A DNA stretch of 64,000 nucleotides from assembly GCF_900103585.1 (NCBI RefSeq), contig NZ_FNHV01000001.1:686387-750386 (forward strand). Direction: 5' to 3'. Position 1 is the first letter of the stretch. Every line of letters starts with the position of its first letter. Below, in pieces: positions 7,733 to 15,733 of the stretch. Under the pieces are notes generated by a model, which was not told the DNA's origin, did not search any database, and worked only from the letters and a program-made list of their open reading frames with translations. A program made the translations under genes and the position numbers. This DNA is from Streptomyces sp. cf386. GTDB taxonomy: Bacteria > Actinomycetota > Actinomycetes > Streptomycetales > Streptomycetaceae.

Positions 7733-9991
7733 TCACCCCGCCTTCCCGAAGGCTTCCTGGACGTCCCCGCCGCCCTCGATGTCCGCCCACTTGCGGATGA
7801 GACGGACCATCTCGTCGTCGCCTCCGCGCACGTCCAGGACGTTGCGGGTGACGACTTCCACGCGGGTCGGCGCCCCGTACCCGCCGGCAGCACCCATGCT
7901 CATGGCGCCGGCCATGGCCATGTCGGGCAGCGCGAAGCCGGGCAGATCGCTGGTCAGGCCCTGCAACTGCGACCGCAGAGCCGGGGTCAGGTCGTCGATA
8001 CCGTCGATGAACCCGCCGAGGACGAGACGCCCGGCCGGGCGCAGGATCCGCTTGTCGACGTCCTCCGGGCCCTTCCACGAGGTCAGGTTGGACGTGAGGT
8101 CGCTGAGCGTGGACCGGACGCCGCCGATCATGTCCCGGATGCCGTTGATGAAGCCGCGGATCAGGTCGGCTCCCGCGTTGTAGAGGGTGCTGCCGATACC
8201 GGACAGCTGCGAGCGGGCAATCCCCGGGACCTTGCCCATCTGCTCTGTGAGCTCGTTGAGCATGCCGCGCACGCCCCTCAGGAGTCCGCTCGCCGCGTTA
8301 CGGCCAGCGTCCGTCGTCCCGGTGATGAAGTCGTCCAGCCAGGGCCTGACACGGTCCGGCAGTGTGCCGAACGCGTGCACCTGGCTGTCGATCATGCCGT
8401 TGATGACGTCGCGGCCGATCTCCGCAGCCGTGGTGAAATCGCCCTGCATGATCGCAAGGAAGCCCTTCACCGCGGGGACGACGACGTCGTCCAGGAACTC
8501 CGCCATGTCCTCAAGGATGGGAAGGAGAAGGAGCTCCAGCCCTTCGGCCGCCATAGCGATGACGGGCGCCAGCTCCTCGATGATGTCGCTCACGATCCGG
8601 ATGAGCGGGATCAACGACGGCAGCAGCTCGGCAATCAGCTCGCCTGCGAGGCTGAGGAGGGGCAACGCTGCGAGGATCAGCTCACCGAAGGCGCCAGCCA
8701 GTTCAACCAGCACCGGCCCCAACTCATCCAGGATCGGCCCCAGCGCATCACCGAGCGCCTTGATCAGCTCCTGGACCGGCGGCCCCAGCTCCTCCAGGAT
8801 CGGGGCCAGCATCTTGATTGCCTGGCCGAGCAACGGCGCGGCCGTCTCCGCCAGCAGGCCCATGGTCTCGAACAGGGACCGAAGCCCCGCCTGTACCTCC
8901 GGCGACTCGAACGCGTCCGCGAGCGCGCCCGTGACCTCCTTCAGCGTGCCGATCAGGCCCCCACCAGAGGTCTGAGCCGCCTCGAACACCGAGCCGAGGA
9001 TCCTGCCGACGTTCCTGCCGACGTCCACCAGCTCGCGGATCAGGTCGATCGCGTCCTCGATCGCCTGCTCCATCCGGCCGGACTCGAAGGCGTCCGAGAT
9101 CCGCTCGGAGATCTTGTCGAAGGCGTTGCCGGCGGCCTTCGTCAGCCGCTCGAACGAGGGCCCGGCAGCTGCTGCAACCTGGGCCAGCGCGACCGTCAAC
9201 TGACCGGGGATCCGCGACAGGTTGAACAGGCCGATGTTCGCCGAGCTGATCGCCTGCCCGAGCGTGCCGGACTTGCTCAGCCCGATCGCCGCGTTGCCCA
9301 CGTTGCGGGCCATCAGGTTCACGGCGCCCGCGGCGTTGCTCAGCCCGTTGTGGAGGACAGGCAGCGTGTACTCGGCCATGCCGCGCAGGACCTCGTCCAG
9401 GCGCTCGAAAAGCCGGTCCTGGACGTTCTTCTTCAGGGCGTCGAACTCCTCCGACATGCCCTTCAGTTCCAGCACGAACGCTCGCGCGTTGGGGCTGAGC
9501 TTCTTGAGGGCCTCCTCGAACTCCTCGGCCTTCGAGGGGTCGAACGCGGCCGACACGGCGTCGCTGACTCCCGCCATACCGATCTTGACGGCGTTCGTCG
9601 CCAGCTGCACCGCGACGATGCCCGTAGCCGCCACACCCGCAGCCGGAGCGATGTTCGCCAGCGTCGTGGCCAGCCCGGCAGCGGCCGGAGCCGCAGCACC
9701 GAGCATGGCCACGATCCGGCCCACCGACCCCGCCACCCCAGCCAGGCCGCCGGCCATCCCGGCAATCCGGCCGAGCGAGAGGCTGAACCGGTCGCCCTCG
9801 TCGGTTCCCTCGCGCAGGCCTGCCGCGATCAGCTCTCCGGTAGTGGCGAAGCGGCCGTCCAGGTGGCGCAGGCGCCCCTCGGTGTCCCGCTGAAAGCCCC
9901 GCATGGCCAGATCGGCACCCGACAGGCCTCGCCGCATGCCGGAGTCGTCCGCGTTGATGAGACCGACCAGCTCGCCGATGGTGAGGGCCAC
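7733..9991 (-). CDS. Tape measure protein
   Basis: 752 residues from GTG 9991, chosen because AGGGGG lies 8 bases upstream and the protein then begins ALTIGELVGLINADDSG, the usual opening of actinophage tape measures. The protein is largely helical, with hydrophobic Ala/Gly-rich segments (about 75-135), many leucine-rich amphipathic stretches with repeated ILEELGP/ILDELGP motifs (about 390-440) and a Gly-rich C-terminus. It sets tail length and is threaded through the tail tube, then ejected at infection. Position between the frameshifted chaperone pair and the minor tail proteins is canonical. Confidence 0.95.
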   Translation of the reverse strand: MALTIGELVGLINADDSGMRRGLSGADLAMRGFQRDTEGRLRHLDGRFATTGELIAAGLREGTDEGDRFSLSLGRIAGMAGGLAGVAGSVGRIVAMLGAAAPAAAGLATTLANIAPAAGVAATGIVAVQLATNAVKIGMAGVSDAVSAAFDPSKAEEFEEALKKLSPNARAFVLELKGMSEEFDALKKNVQDRLFERLDEVLRGMAEYTLPVLHNGLSNAAGAVNLMARNVGNAAIGLSKSGTLGQAISSANIGLFNLSRIPGQLTVALAQVAAAAGPSFERLTKAAGNAFDKISERISDAFESGRMEQAIEDAIDLIRELVDVGRNVGRILGSVFEAAQTSGGGLIGTLKEVTGALADAFESPEVQAGLRSLFETMGLLAETAAPLLGQAIKMLAPILEELGPPVQELIKALGDALGPILDELGPVLVELAGAFGELILAALPLLSLAGELIAELLPSLIPLIRIVSDIIEELAPVIAMAAEGLELLLLPILEDMAEFLDDVVVPAVKGFLAIMQGDFTTAAEIGRDVINGMIDSQVHAFGTLPDRVRPWLDDFITGTTDAGRNAASGLLRGVRGMLNELTEQMGKVPGIARSQLSGIGSTLYNAGADLIRGFINGIRDMIGGVRSTLSDLTSNLTSWKGPEDVDKRILRPAGRLVLGGFIDGIDDLTPALRSQLQGLTSDLPGFALPDMAMAGAMSMGAAGGYGAPTRVEVVTRNVLDVRGGDDEMVRLIRKWADIEGGGDVQEAFGKAG

Positions 9992-10027
9992 GCCAAGCAC
10001 CCCCTGCCGCTGTTGAGTTGTGGTTGG

Positions 10028-10641
10028 TCAGGAGTGCAGGGCCGCGCGGATCTGCTCGTTGTCGTCAACGACCGCGATGTAGTCGCCCGCGACCTTGCGG
10101 AAGATGGCCTCGGGGCTGAGGCCGGTGAGGAGGTTGATGAAGCGGCGCCGGGTCAGCGCTGCGATGTCTTGCGGCTGGAGCCGGTACTCGCGCGCGAAGT
10201 CGGCTTCGACCGCCCACCACCAGCGGCGGATCGCGAACTCGAAGCGGTCGTCTTTGCCGCCCGCCGCGTTGCCCGGTTCGCCCCCGCCGCTTTTCCCGGG
10301 TCGTCGCTGGTGACGATCTCGTAGGCCTCGCGGAACGACATGTCCGTGCCCTTGGCCTGCGCCATGCCCCACGTGATGGCCGTGAGGAACTCCTTCGACC
10401 CCATGCCGGCGTCGACCCACTGGCCGAAGGTGCCCTCACCGAAGAGCGGCGACACGAGATCTTCGAACTCCTCCAGCGGGGATTCCTCGCCGAGGTGGCG
10501 GAGCTGTTCGAGACGGGCCTGGAAACCGAGCGGCATGTCCGTGGGGACGGTGACTTCGACCCCACGGATGATCTCCGTACGGCCGCCGGACACCTCGGCC
10601 CAGAACGCGTCCCACGACTCGTGGGTGTTCTTGGCCGTCAC
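10028..10641 (-). CDS. Tail assembly chaperone, -1 frameshift fusion product
   Basis: The long tail chaperone (gpGT-type) is read by a -1 shift at GGGAAAA (10297-10291). Zero-frame codons are GGA-AAA; 117 codons are read from 10641, then translation re-reads the last A and continues as SGGGEPGNAAGG and on to a stop at 10028, giving 204 residues. The downstream segment (KDDRFEFAIRRWWWAVEADF, LTRRRFINLLTGL) has no good start of its own and is coded in a different frame, as expected. Programmed frameshifting between G and T chaperones upstream of the tape measure is conserved across siphoviruses; the fused form binds the tape measure while the tube assembles. Confidence 0.88.
10153..10641 (-). 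CDS. Tail assembly chaperone, short (zero-frame) product
   Basis: 162 residues from a GTG at 10641 that overlaps the major tail protein stop by 4 bp. The body (about 1-115: ESWDAFWAEVSGG, EEFEDLVSPLFGEGTF, FLTAITWGMAQAKG) is a helical gpG-like domain; the last 45 residues after the slip site are a Ser/Arg-rich low-complexity tail, typical when ribosomes fail to shift. It is made in excess over the fusion form at 10028-10641. Role: chaperoning of tape measure and major tail subunits; not in the mature virion. Confidence 0.85.
   Translation of the reverse strand: MTAKNTHESWDAFWAEVSGGRTEIIRGVEVTVPTDMPLGFQARLEQLRHLGEESPLEEFEDLVSPLFGEGTFGQWVDAGMGSKEFLTAITWGMAQAKGTDMSFREAYEIVTSDDPGKAAGANRATRRAAKTTASSSRSAAGGGRSKPTSRASTGSSRKTSQR
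10291..10297 (-). promoter_or_regulatory. Programmed -1 ribosomal frameshift slippery site
   Basis: GGGAAAA in the correct phase (G GGA AAA): both tRNAs can re-pair after slipping one base back. It is the only phase-correct heptamer in the overlap of the two chaperone frames and matches the lambda G/GT arrangement (GGGAAAG). The following sequence is GC-rich and could form a stimulatory structure. Confidence 0.88.
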
Positions 10642-11117
10642 GACTTGGCCGCGGTGCTGTCGGGACCGGAACGGGTCACGGTCACAGACCAGCCGACCTT
10701 GTCGTTGTTACCGCCGCCGGAGTCGCCGAGCTGGAAGTGAGCGTTCGCCCACACCGTCCAGTTCGCGTCGCCCGGGGCCGCGAAGCGGAAGCCCACGAGG
10801 CTGTCCTCGCCGAGGCGCGCGGCCTGGGCTTCCACGAGCGCCATCCCAGGATCGAGGGCTCCGGTGACCTTGTCCTTGAGGCGGAAGCCCTCCAGGGTGA
10901 GGGTCTTGCCCTCCTGCATGTTCTGCGACTCGGCGCGGCCGTCGCTGGCGAAGGTCGTGGTGTCGGTGGTCTCGTACTCGTGGCCGACGCTGAAGGTGTT
11001 GACGCCACCCTCGCCGGATCCGCCCTGGGCGGTCCGGATCGCCACCCACGTACCGGGGGTGTTGAAGTCCTCGATCTCGAACTCGCAGTCGCGGGCGTTG
11101 TACTTGGTCGCTGCCAT
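10638..11117 (-). CDS. Major tail protein (tube subunit)
   Basis: 159 residues from ATG 11117 (GGAGG 5 bases upstream; the open frame beyond it runs through a hairpin). The sequence MAATKYNARDCEFEIEDF, with TFSVGHEYETTDTTTFASDG and a beta-rich remainder, fits major tail proteins of Streptomyces siphoviruses. It would polymerise around the tape measure into the tail tube. It lies between the head-tail completion genes and the tail chaperones and overlaps the chaperone start by 4 bp (GTGA), linking expression. Confidence 0.88.
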   Translation of the reverse strand: MAATKYNARDCEFEIEDFNTPGTWVAIRTAQGGSGEGGVNTFSVGHEYETTDTTTFASDGRAESQNMQEGKTLTLEGFRLKDKVTGALDPGMALVEAQAARLGEDSLVGFRFAAPGDANWTVWANAHFQLGDSGGGNNDKVGWSVTVTRSGPDSTAAKS

Positions 11118-11186
11118 GTCTCCTCCGGGGCATGACGAAATGCCCGCAGCGCACACCGCCCGGGCTGGAAAAGGGGAGTTGAGGGG

Positions 11187-11612
11187 CTACACGCGGTGCT
11201 CAGTCACCGCGCGGTGCTCCATGCGGAAGTTCACGACGTGCTCGTGCCGGCCGTTCTCGTCCGTGCCGATCGTCGCCGGGCCGTTCTGGAGGGCGACGGA
11301 CAGGATCAGTTCGGTGCCGTCCGGCAGCGTCACAGGGCCGAGCCCGTGCAGCTCGGCATAGATGGCCTTGCACCGCTCCCGGGACACGCGGGGGTCCTTC
11401 GTTCCGCGCACGCGTACCTGGACGCGCGGCTCGTCGTAGCCGAGCAGGCTGTCCGGCTCGCGGCCGTCGTCGTACGTCGACAGGACGACCGCCTCGTCTG
11501 GCGTCTGCGGCATCGACTCCAGGAAGCAGTCACCCCCAGCCGAGGCCGTCCGGTACGAGACCAACTGCTTGTCCTGGAGGTGGCGGGCCAGGCCGTCGAG
11601 GAGGTCAGCCAC
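11187..11612 (-). CDS. Tail terminator / minor capsid-type neck protein
   Basis: 141 residues. It starts MADLLDGLARHLQDKQLVSY and has a compact alpha/beta body with EAVVLSTYDDGREPDSLLGY and a C-terminal HEHVVNFRMEHR. Size, position directly before the major tail gene, and the LARHL...DEAVVLSTYDGG pattern match the minor-capsid/tail-terminator group of actinophages that caps the tail where it meets the neck. It overlaps the preceding gene by 8 bp. Assignment rests on gene order and pattern rather than a catalytic motif. Confidence 0.78.
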   Translation of the reverse strand: MADLLDGLARHLQDKQLVSYRTASAGGDCFLESMPQTPDEAVVLSTYDDGREPDSLLGYDEPRVQVRVRGTKDPRVSRERCKAIYAELHGLGPVTLPDGTELILSVALQNGPATIGTDENGRHEHVVNFRMEHRAVTEHRV

Positions 11613-11952
11613 GTAGCCACCTCCTCAGGTCCACCGCCATCAGCCGCAGCACGACGTCCCGTTCCCGGTTCATCGGGATCTCCAGATACTTCGCAGACCT
11701 GCCCGGGAGGTGCTTCCAGGTCAGTTCCTCGTGCTGCCTGCGCGCGTACACGGTGTCGTACGAGACGGCACCGTTGAGGCCGTCGACGTCGACCCGTCCG
11801 GACCGTTCGAGGGTGCCCTCGTCCAAGGGGACGATCTTCCGGGACTCCGCGAGTACGTGCTCCAGGCCGCGCCGAAGCCCGTCCGAGGCGAGGCGCCGGC
11901 CGCGCGTGGTCCACTGGCGTCGGCCCGAGAAGCTGAACCGCGTGTACTGCAC
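11605..11952 (-). CDS. Head-tail joining protein (HK97 gp10-like / minor capsid)
   Basis: 115 residues, basic. The motif ESRKIVPLDEGTLERSGRVD followed by VSYDTVYARRQHEEL is the hallmark of the HK97 gp10-like/minor capsid group, small neck proteins needed to join filled heads to tails. It lies in the expected place between the head closure protein (11964-12281) and the tail terminator. Confidence 0.82.
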   Translation of the reverse strand: MQYTRFSFSGRRQWTTRGRRLASDGLRRGLEHVLAESRKIVPLDEGTLERSGRVDVDGLNGAVSYDTVYARRQHEELTWKHLPGRSAKYLEIPMNRERDVVLRLMAVDLRRWLRG

Positions 11953-11963
11953 GGCGACACCTC

Positions 11964-12281
11964 CTAGATGAGCTGCACTTCGAGGTGGTCCGGAAGGGGT
12001 AGGCCACCGCCGTCGTGCCGGGCCTGGTCGATGACGGTGGTCTGGCGGTCACCGGGCAGGGTCACCTTGGACTCCGGCGGTGCGTCGACTGCGTCCAGAC
12101 GGCAGTAGAACGTCGTCGAGCTGGTGACCTCGCGGCCGTCCGGCGCGCGCACCAGCCGGTTCTTCTCCTCGAGGAAGCACCGCACCTGGACGGGCTGGCC
12201 GTACAGGGGCCCGACCGCGCTGTTGCCCTCGTACGGCTCCACGGTCACGGTGTGACGCAGCCACATGCCAGGGAGCTTCAC
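11964..12281 (-). CDS. Head closure / minor capsid protein
   Basis: 105 residues from GTG 12281, which overlaps the preceding stop as GTGA. The sequence MKLPGMWLRHTVTVEPYEG, VRCFLEEKNRLVRAPDGREV, VTSSTTFYC and LPGDRQTTVIDQARHDGG is that of the small beta-barrel head closure (stopper) proteins found next to the connector in Streptomyces phages. It should seal the connector after packaging. No strong Shine-Dalgarno is present, consistent with translational coupling. Confidence 0.78.
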   Translation of the reverse strand: MKLPGMWLRHTVTVEPYEGNSAVGPLYGQPVQVRCFLEEKNRLVRAPDGREVTSSTTFYCRLDAVDAPPESKVTLPGDRQTTVIDQARHDGGGLPLPDHLEVQLI

Positions 12282-12697
12282 GTCTGCGTCACCGCCCCCA
12301 GCGTGAAGATGTCCGGGGTGAGGTCCGGGGCCTGGAGCACGTCCCAGACCGCCGGGGCGATCTCCCGCGAAGGGGAGGATGCCCCCGACACGGAGGTCAC
12401 CGAGCGGGACAGCTGCGCCGAGCCGAGCCGTACGCTGCCCCACCCGACCGCAGACGCCCCCGTGGAGTCCCCGACGTCATCGAACCACCGCGTCTGCGCG
12501 CACACAGCGTCGGTGAACGCCTGCCGTACGAGGGTGTTGGAGGGGTAGCCGTCCTCGTCAGCCTCGAAAAGGCACTGGCGGAAGACGGCCGCCTCCAGCA
12601 TCCGCGTAGCGTCGGCCAGCAGGACGGTGATGTCCGACGGCGGGGTCTGCCCGGTGAACTCCTGGTAGTCGTCCGCCGTGGCGTAGATCCTGGCCAC
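12278..12697 (-). CDS. Head-tail connector (adaptor) protein
   Basis: 139 residues from GTG 12697 (GGGGGGTG 5-6 bases upstream). ARIYATADDYQEFTGQTPPSD and the helical segment LLADATRMLEAAVFRQC, with a later LVRQAFTDAVCAQTRWF helix, are typical of HK97 gp6-like connector adaptors that dock under the portal. The C-terminal part is Ser/Gly-rich (SAVGWGSVRLGSAQLSRSV), as in many actinophage homologues. Confidence 0.82.
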   Translation of the reverse strand: MARIYATADDYQEFTGQTPPSDITVLLADATRMLEAAVFRQCLFEADEDGYPSNTLVRQAFTDAVCAQTRWFDDVGDSTGASAVGWGSVRLGSAQLSRSVTSVSGASSPSREIAPAVWDVLQAPDLTPDIFTLGAVTQT

Positions 12698-12708
12698 CGG
12701 GCACCCCC

Positions 12709-13218
12709 CTACGTCGCCGCGCCGAGGATCAGCACGTCGTACGTCACCGACGTGCCGGCCGCCGAGTTGGTCGCCGTCAGCAGGTCCCCGGTGCCTGCGG
12801 TGACCACGGCGCCAGCGGCGCTCGGGGCCACCCACAGGAACGCCCCGCCGGGCTGGACGGAGATGCCGTCGCCTGCGGCCAGGAAGACGCCTGGGACGCC
12901 GTTGGCCGCGGGCTGGGTCACCTGGACGTTGTTCGTGTTCGCCGCGGCCGCCACGACGAGCACGGCCTTGATCCGGGCGAAGGTGAGGGCCTGGCCGAAC
13001 TTGTCGCTGAGGACGCCGGCCAGGTCCAGGTTCTCCGTCGCGGACGCGGCGAGGGTGCGCTTGTCGTGGAAGACGAGATTCGCCGCACCCGCCCCGGCCC
13101 CGTCCACGAACGACAGGGCCTTGAGGTACTCGATCGCGTCCTGAGGGACGGACAGGTCGTCGGGCTTGGTCTGGGTGGCGGTGAGCTTGACCTCCACCCT
13201 GGTGCGGGTGAGGGCCAT
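12709..13218 (-). CDS. Conserved head-module protein, possibly decoration protein
   Basis: 169 residues starting MALTRTRVEVKLTATQTKPD. The remainder is beta-rich and Ala/Gly/Val-rich (AAANTNNVQVTQPAANG, GGAFLWVAPSAAGAVV) without catalytic residues. Similar proteins in actinophages sit between the major capsid and the connector genes and are often taken as head decoration proteins. Here that function is inferred from position and fold type only. Its stop is 11 bp from the connector start. Confidence 0.6.
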   Translation of the reverse strand: MALTRTRVEVKLTATQTKPDDLSVPQDAIEYLKALSFVDGAGAGAANLVFHDKRTLAASATENLDLAGVLSDKFGQALTFARIKAVLVVAAAANTNNVQVTQPAANGVPGVFLAAGDGISVQPGGAFLWVAPSAAGAVVTAGTGDLLTATNSAAGTSVTYDVLILGAAT

Positions 13219-13517
13219 CAGTCACCGCCTCCGTCCGTGTACTTCGCGGCCAGCTCGTCGCGCGGGGCCTTGTCCGCCTCGGCCTCGCCCATGCCTTCCT
13301 GGACGGCGTAAGCCTTCCAGTCCGCCTTGGACGCCGACTTGGACGGCCGCTCCAGGACGACCGGCTCCTGATCCGGCTCGGGGTCGGGCTCGGCGCAGCG
13401 CCACCCGGACGCGGGGTCGGCGGCCAGGGCGGCGTACCGCTCGGCCTCCTCGCTGCCCGGTACTGGCCGCACCCGCTCGGCGACGTGTGCGCCGGCGCCT
13501 CGCTCGTAGACCGCCAC
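13218..13517 (-). CDS. Small head-module protein with SAP/Rho-like C-terminal motif
   Basis: 99 residues. The N-terminal half is Pro/Glu-rich; the C-terminal part PSKSASKADWKAYAVQEGMG followed by EAEADKAPRDELAAKY resembles the short HeH/SAP-like helical motif often found in small proteins next to phage capsid genes. It shares one base with the following gene and begins 1 bp after the major capsid stop, so it is clearly part of the head operon. Exact role unknown. Confidence 0.6.
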   Translation of the reverse strand: MAVYERGAGAHVAERVRPVPGSEEAERYAALAADPASGWRCAEPDPEPDQEPVVLERPSKSASKADWKAYAVQEGMGEAEADKAPRDELAAKYTDGGGD

Positions 13518-13518
13518 G

Positions 13519-14727
13519 TCACACCACCAGGCCGTTCATGACCGCATGCGCGCGCTCGTTGCCGAACTTGAGGCCGATCTCCCCGTACAGCTGGACCTCG
13601 TCGGAGGCGCCCGTCTTGGCGAGCGGCTCCTCGAACATGACGCCCTTGCCGGGGATGTTCAGCATGACCGGCATCAGCTGCTCCAGCGACGCCACCAGGA
13701 TCGTGTCCTGCGGCATGTGCCGGTCCAACATGATCCCGAACCGGCCGAAGTCGGTCTCGATGGTCTGCACGTTAACGCCGCCGACGTTGCGGTTGGCCTC
13801 GGTGACCATGACGGACTTGCCGTACGCGTCGGCGAACGCCTTGGTGATCGCCCGCTTCTGGACCGAGTTCGTCACGATCGTTGCCGTCTCCTGCTCGGAG
13901 ACGCCACCGTTGTCGTAGGCGAGCTGGATCAGGTCGTCGATGTGGCTGGTCGCCAGGGTCGTCGACCACGGCACCGTGTAGGAGATCCCCGAGGACGTGC
14001 CCAGGGTGATCGCCGCGCCGCCGCTGGTCGCGGACACCTTGAAGGTGTCGGTGGTGATCTGGTCGACGAAGTAGACGCGGCCAGCGATGATGCCGGTCGC
14101 GTCGCCGGTGTCCCGGAACACGATCTTGTTGCCGTCGACCAGGCCGTGACCGGTCGAAGTGATCGTGTCCGTCGCCGATGTCGCGCCCGTGACCGTGGTG
14201 CCCCGGGCGATCCGGTTCGTCACGATCGCTTCGAGGATGCCCTTGGTCTTACGGGCGGTCGCGTTCGTGGTCGGGTTCGCGAACTCGCCGTTCAGGAAGC
14301 TGAAGTTCACGTCCAGCGCGATGGACTTGAGCGCCTGGGCGATCTGCCAGTCCATCTCGTTGGAGACCGGGTTCGAGCCGTCCACGCCGCGGAACGGCGC
14401 CGCGCCGGGCGTCGCCAGCGCGCCGATGGCGGCCTGCTTGGTGTACGAGACGGAGACCTTCTCCTGGTGGATCTGGACGACGTTCCGCACGTTCGCCCGC
14501 ACGCGCTCCTCGGCGGTCGGCGCGGTCGCGCCCTCCACCTTGGTGCGCTGCGACGGGTCGCGCAGGTCGTAGGTCTGCCACTCGAACTCCTGCGACGTCG
14601 TCATGCCGCCGCCCGTAAGTCCGCCGATGGCCGACAGGAACGGGGTGTCCTCCGGCGTGATCGCGAAGAGTTCCCCGGCGTAGTTGGGGAGGTTGAAGGT
14701 GGTGCCCATTCCGGTGATGCCGGCCAT
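13519..14727 (-). CDS. Major capsid protein (SU10/DUF5309 type)
   Basis: 402 residues. The start MAGITGMGTTFNLPNYAGEL and the segment LFAITPEDTPFLSAIGGLTG match the SU10-like major capsid family with the HK97 fold. Residues about 180-255 (HGLVDGNKIVFRDTG, AGRVYFVDQITTDTFKVSAT) look like an inserted beta-sandwich, absent from minimal family members; it probably projects from the capsomer surface. The C-terminal part (EEPLAKTGASDEVQLYGEIG) is typical. It follows the scaffold gene by 10 bp. Confidence 0.92.
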   Translation of the reverse strand: MAGITGMGTTFNLPNYAGELFAITPEDTPFLSAIGGLTGGGMTTSQEFEWQTYDLRDPSQRTKVEGATAPTAEERVRANVRNVVQIHQEKVSVSYTKQAAIGALATPGAAPFRGVDGSNPVSNEMDWQIAQALKSIALDVNFSFLNGEFANPTTNATARKTKGILEAIVTNRIARGTTVTGATSATDTITSTGHGLVDGNKIVFRDTGDATGIIAGRVYFVDQITTDTFKVSATSGGAAITLGTSSGISYTVPWSTTLATSHIDDLIQLAYDNGGVSEQETATIVTNSVQKRAITKAFADAYGKSVMVTEANRNVGGVNVQTIETDFGRFGIMLDRHMPQDTILVASLEQLMPVMLNIPGKGVMFEEPLAKTGASDEVQLYGEIGLKFGNERAHAVMNGLVV

Positions 14728-14737
14728 GGCCTACTCC

Positions 14738-15448
14738 TTACGTGGTCTGTGCGGCCTTGAGCCGCCTGAGTCGTACGACTTCGGCGAAGTTGCGGGCCTT
14801 GGTCGCGTCCTCGATCTGCTTGTCGATGGAGCCGCCCTGGTCTCCGGAGCCGCCTCCGCCGCCCATGTCGCCGCCGGAGCGTCCCGCGCCCTTCGGCGCG
14901 AGCTTGGAGAACTTGGTGACGGCGGCCTGGATGGCCTTGTCGTCGACCTGGCCGCCGTCGCCGACGAACTTGGTGAGGTCGATGAACTCGGCGAACTCGC
15001 CGAGGTCGACGCCCGCGCGAGCGGCAGCGGCTTCGAGCCGGGCTTGAGCGATCTGCGGAGCTGCCTCGGCGAGGGCGGCCGTGCGGCCGTCAGCCTTCGC
15101 CGCCTTGACGGCCTTCTCCTGCTCGCTCATGTTCGCGGCCTTGAGCGCTTCGAGCTCGTCGGCAGCGGTCTTGTTCGCCTTCGCCCGGTCCTCCCACTTG
15201 CGGGCCTCGGCCTTCCAGTCCGTGCCGTCGCCGCCCGCAGGGGGCGTGGCGGCCGGAGGTGCGGCTGGAGGCGTCGCGGGCGGGGTTCCCCCTCCGCCGG
15301 GTGCTGGCGGCGGGGTTCCGGTGCCGGAGCCGCCTTCGCCCTCGCCGCTGCCACCCGCGATGGCGTAGATCGGCGAGCCGTTGCGGCGCTGGCCAAGGAC
15401 GGTGCCCGCTGCGTGAGTTGCCAGCGGGTGCTTGAAAGGGACCTGCAT
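14738..15448 (-). CDS. Capsid scaffolding protein
   Basis: 236 residues from ATG 15448 (GGGAGAT 4-5 bases upstream). After a short conserved N-terminus (MQVPFKHPLATHAAGTVLGQ) comes a Gly/Pro-rich linker (about 30-75) and a long charged, Ala-rich coiled-coil region (about 75-180; WKAEARKWEDRAKANK, EQEKAVKAAKADGRT), then a Gly-rich tract and a short C-terminal helix. This composition and the position just before the major capsid gene are those of phage scaffolds, which direct procapsid assembly and then leave the head. Confidence 0.85.
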   Translation of the reverse strand: MQVPFKHPLATHAAGTVLGQRRNGSPIYAIAGGSGEGEGGSGTGTPPPAPGGGGTPPATPPAAPPAATPPAGGDGTDWKAEARKWEDRAKANKTAADELEALKAANMSEQEKAVKAAKADGRTAALAEAAPQIAQARLEAAAARAGVDLGEFAEFIDLTKFVGDGGQVDDKAIQAAVTKFSKLAPKGAGRSGGDMGGGGGSGDQGGSIDKQIEDATKARNFAEVVRLRRLKAAQTT

Positions 15449-15511
15449 GTTGATCTCCCGTGCGGGATAGTCCGGCGGTCGCCGTGCGGCGGGTGCCGGG
15501 AGCATGAGAAA

Positions 15512-15533
15512 GGGCCCGCACAGTGGCGGGCCC
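15512..15533 (-). terminator. Hairpin before the scaffold gene
   Basis: GGGCCCGC and GCGGGCCC arms around a six-base loop. It lies between the Rmf-like gene and the scaffold ribosome binding site and is followed on the minus strand by TTTCTCATGC. It may reduce read-through between the packaging and capsid parts of the late operon. Confidence 0.7.
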
Positions 15534-15559
15534 TGAAAGGGGGTGGAGCGGTCGGAGCG

Positions 15560-15718
15560 CTACGCGGTCGGCAGCTGCCGATTCTTGGCGTAGCCGCGGA
15601 TCCAGGCGGTACGGCGGAGGTCCCCAGCGGCGTACGGGCACACGGTGACGTGAGCGCCCTGCCGTGCGGCCTCGGCGCCCTCGTTGGTTGCCCTCACCAG
15701 CTGCTCACGCGGACCCAC
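15560..15718 (-). CDS. Rmf/CrpP-fold small protein (52 aa)
   Basis: A 52-residue gene found by reading the minus strand directly. GTG at 15718 has AGGGGG 7 bases upstream. The protein has EGAEAARQGAHVTVCPY, then LRRTAWIRGYAKNR. This is the ribosome modulation factor/CrpP pattern: a small helix with G.xA..G, a CPY turn, and a W..GY second helix (compare E. coli RMF: GYQAGIAGRS, CPY, W..GW). Rmf dimerises ribosomes in stationary phase, and CrpP-like proteins have been linked to quinolone resistance. In actinophages such proteins commonly sit in the head operon; function there is unknown. Confidence 0.8.
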   Translation of the reverse strand: MGPREQLVRATNEGAEAARQGAHVTVCPYAAGDLRRTAWIRGYAKNRQLPTA

Positions 15719-15733
15719 CTGGTACCCCCTGGG

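Noticed and set aside
5332..7800. Long plus-strand open frame (822 codons) opposite the tail genes
   Set aside because: It is antisense to two clear tail genes, contains no domain I recognise, has Val/Arg/Gly-rich composition typical of GC-rich shadow frames, and no ribosome binding site.
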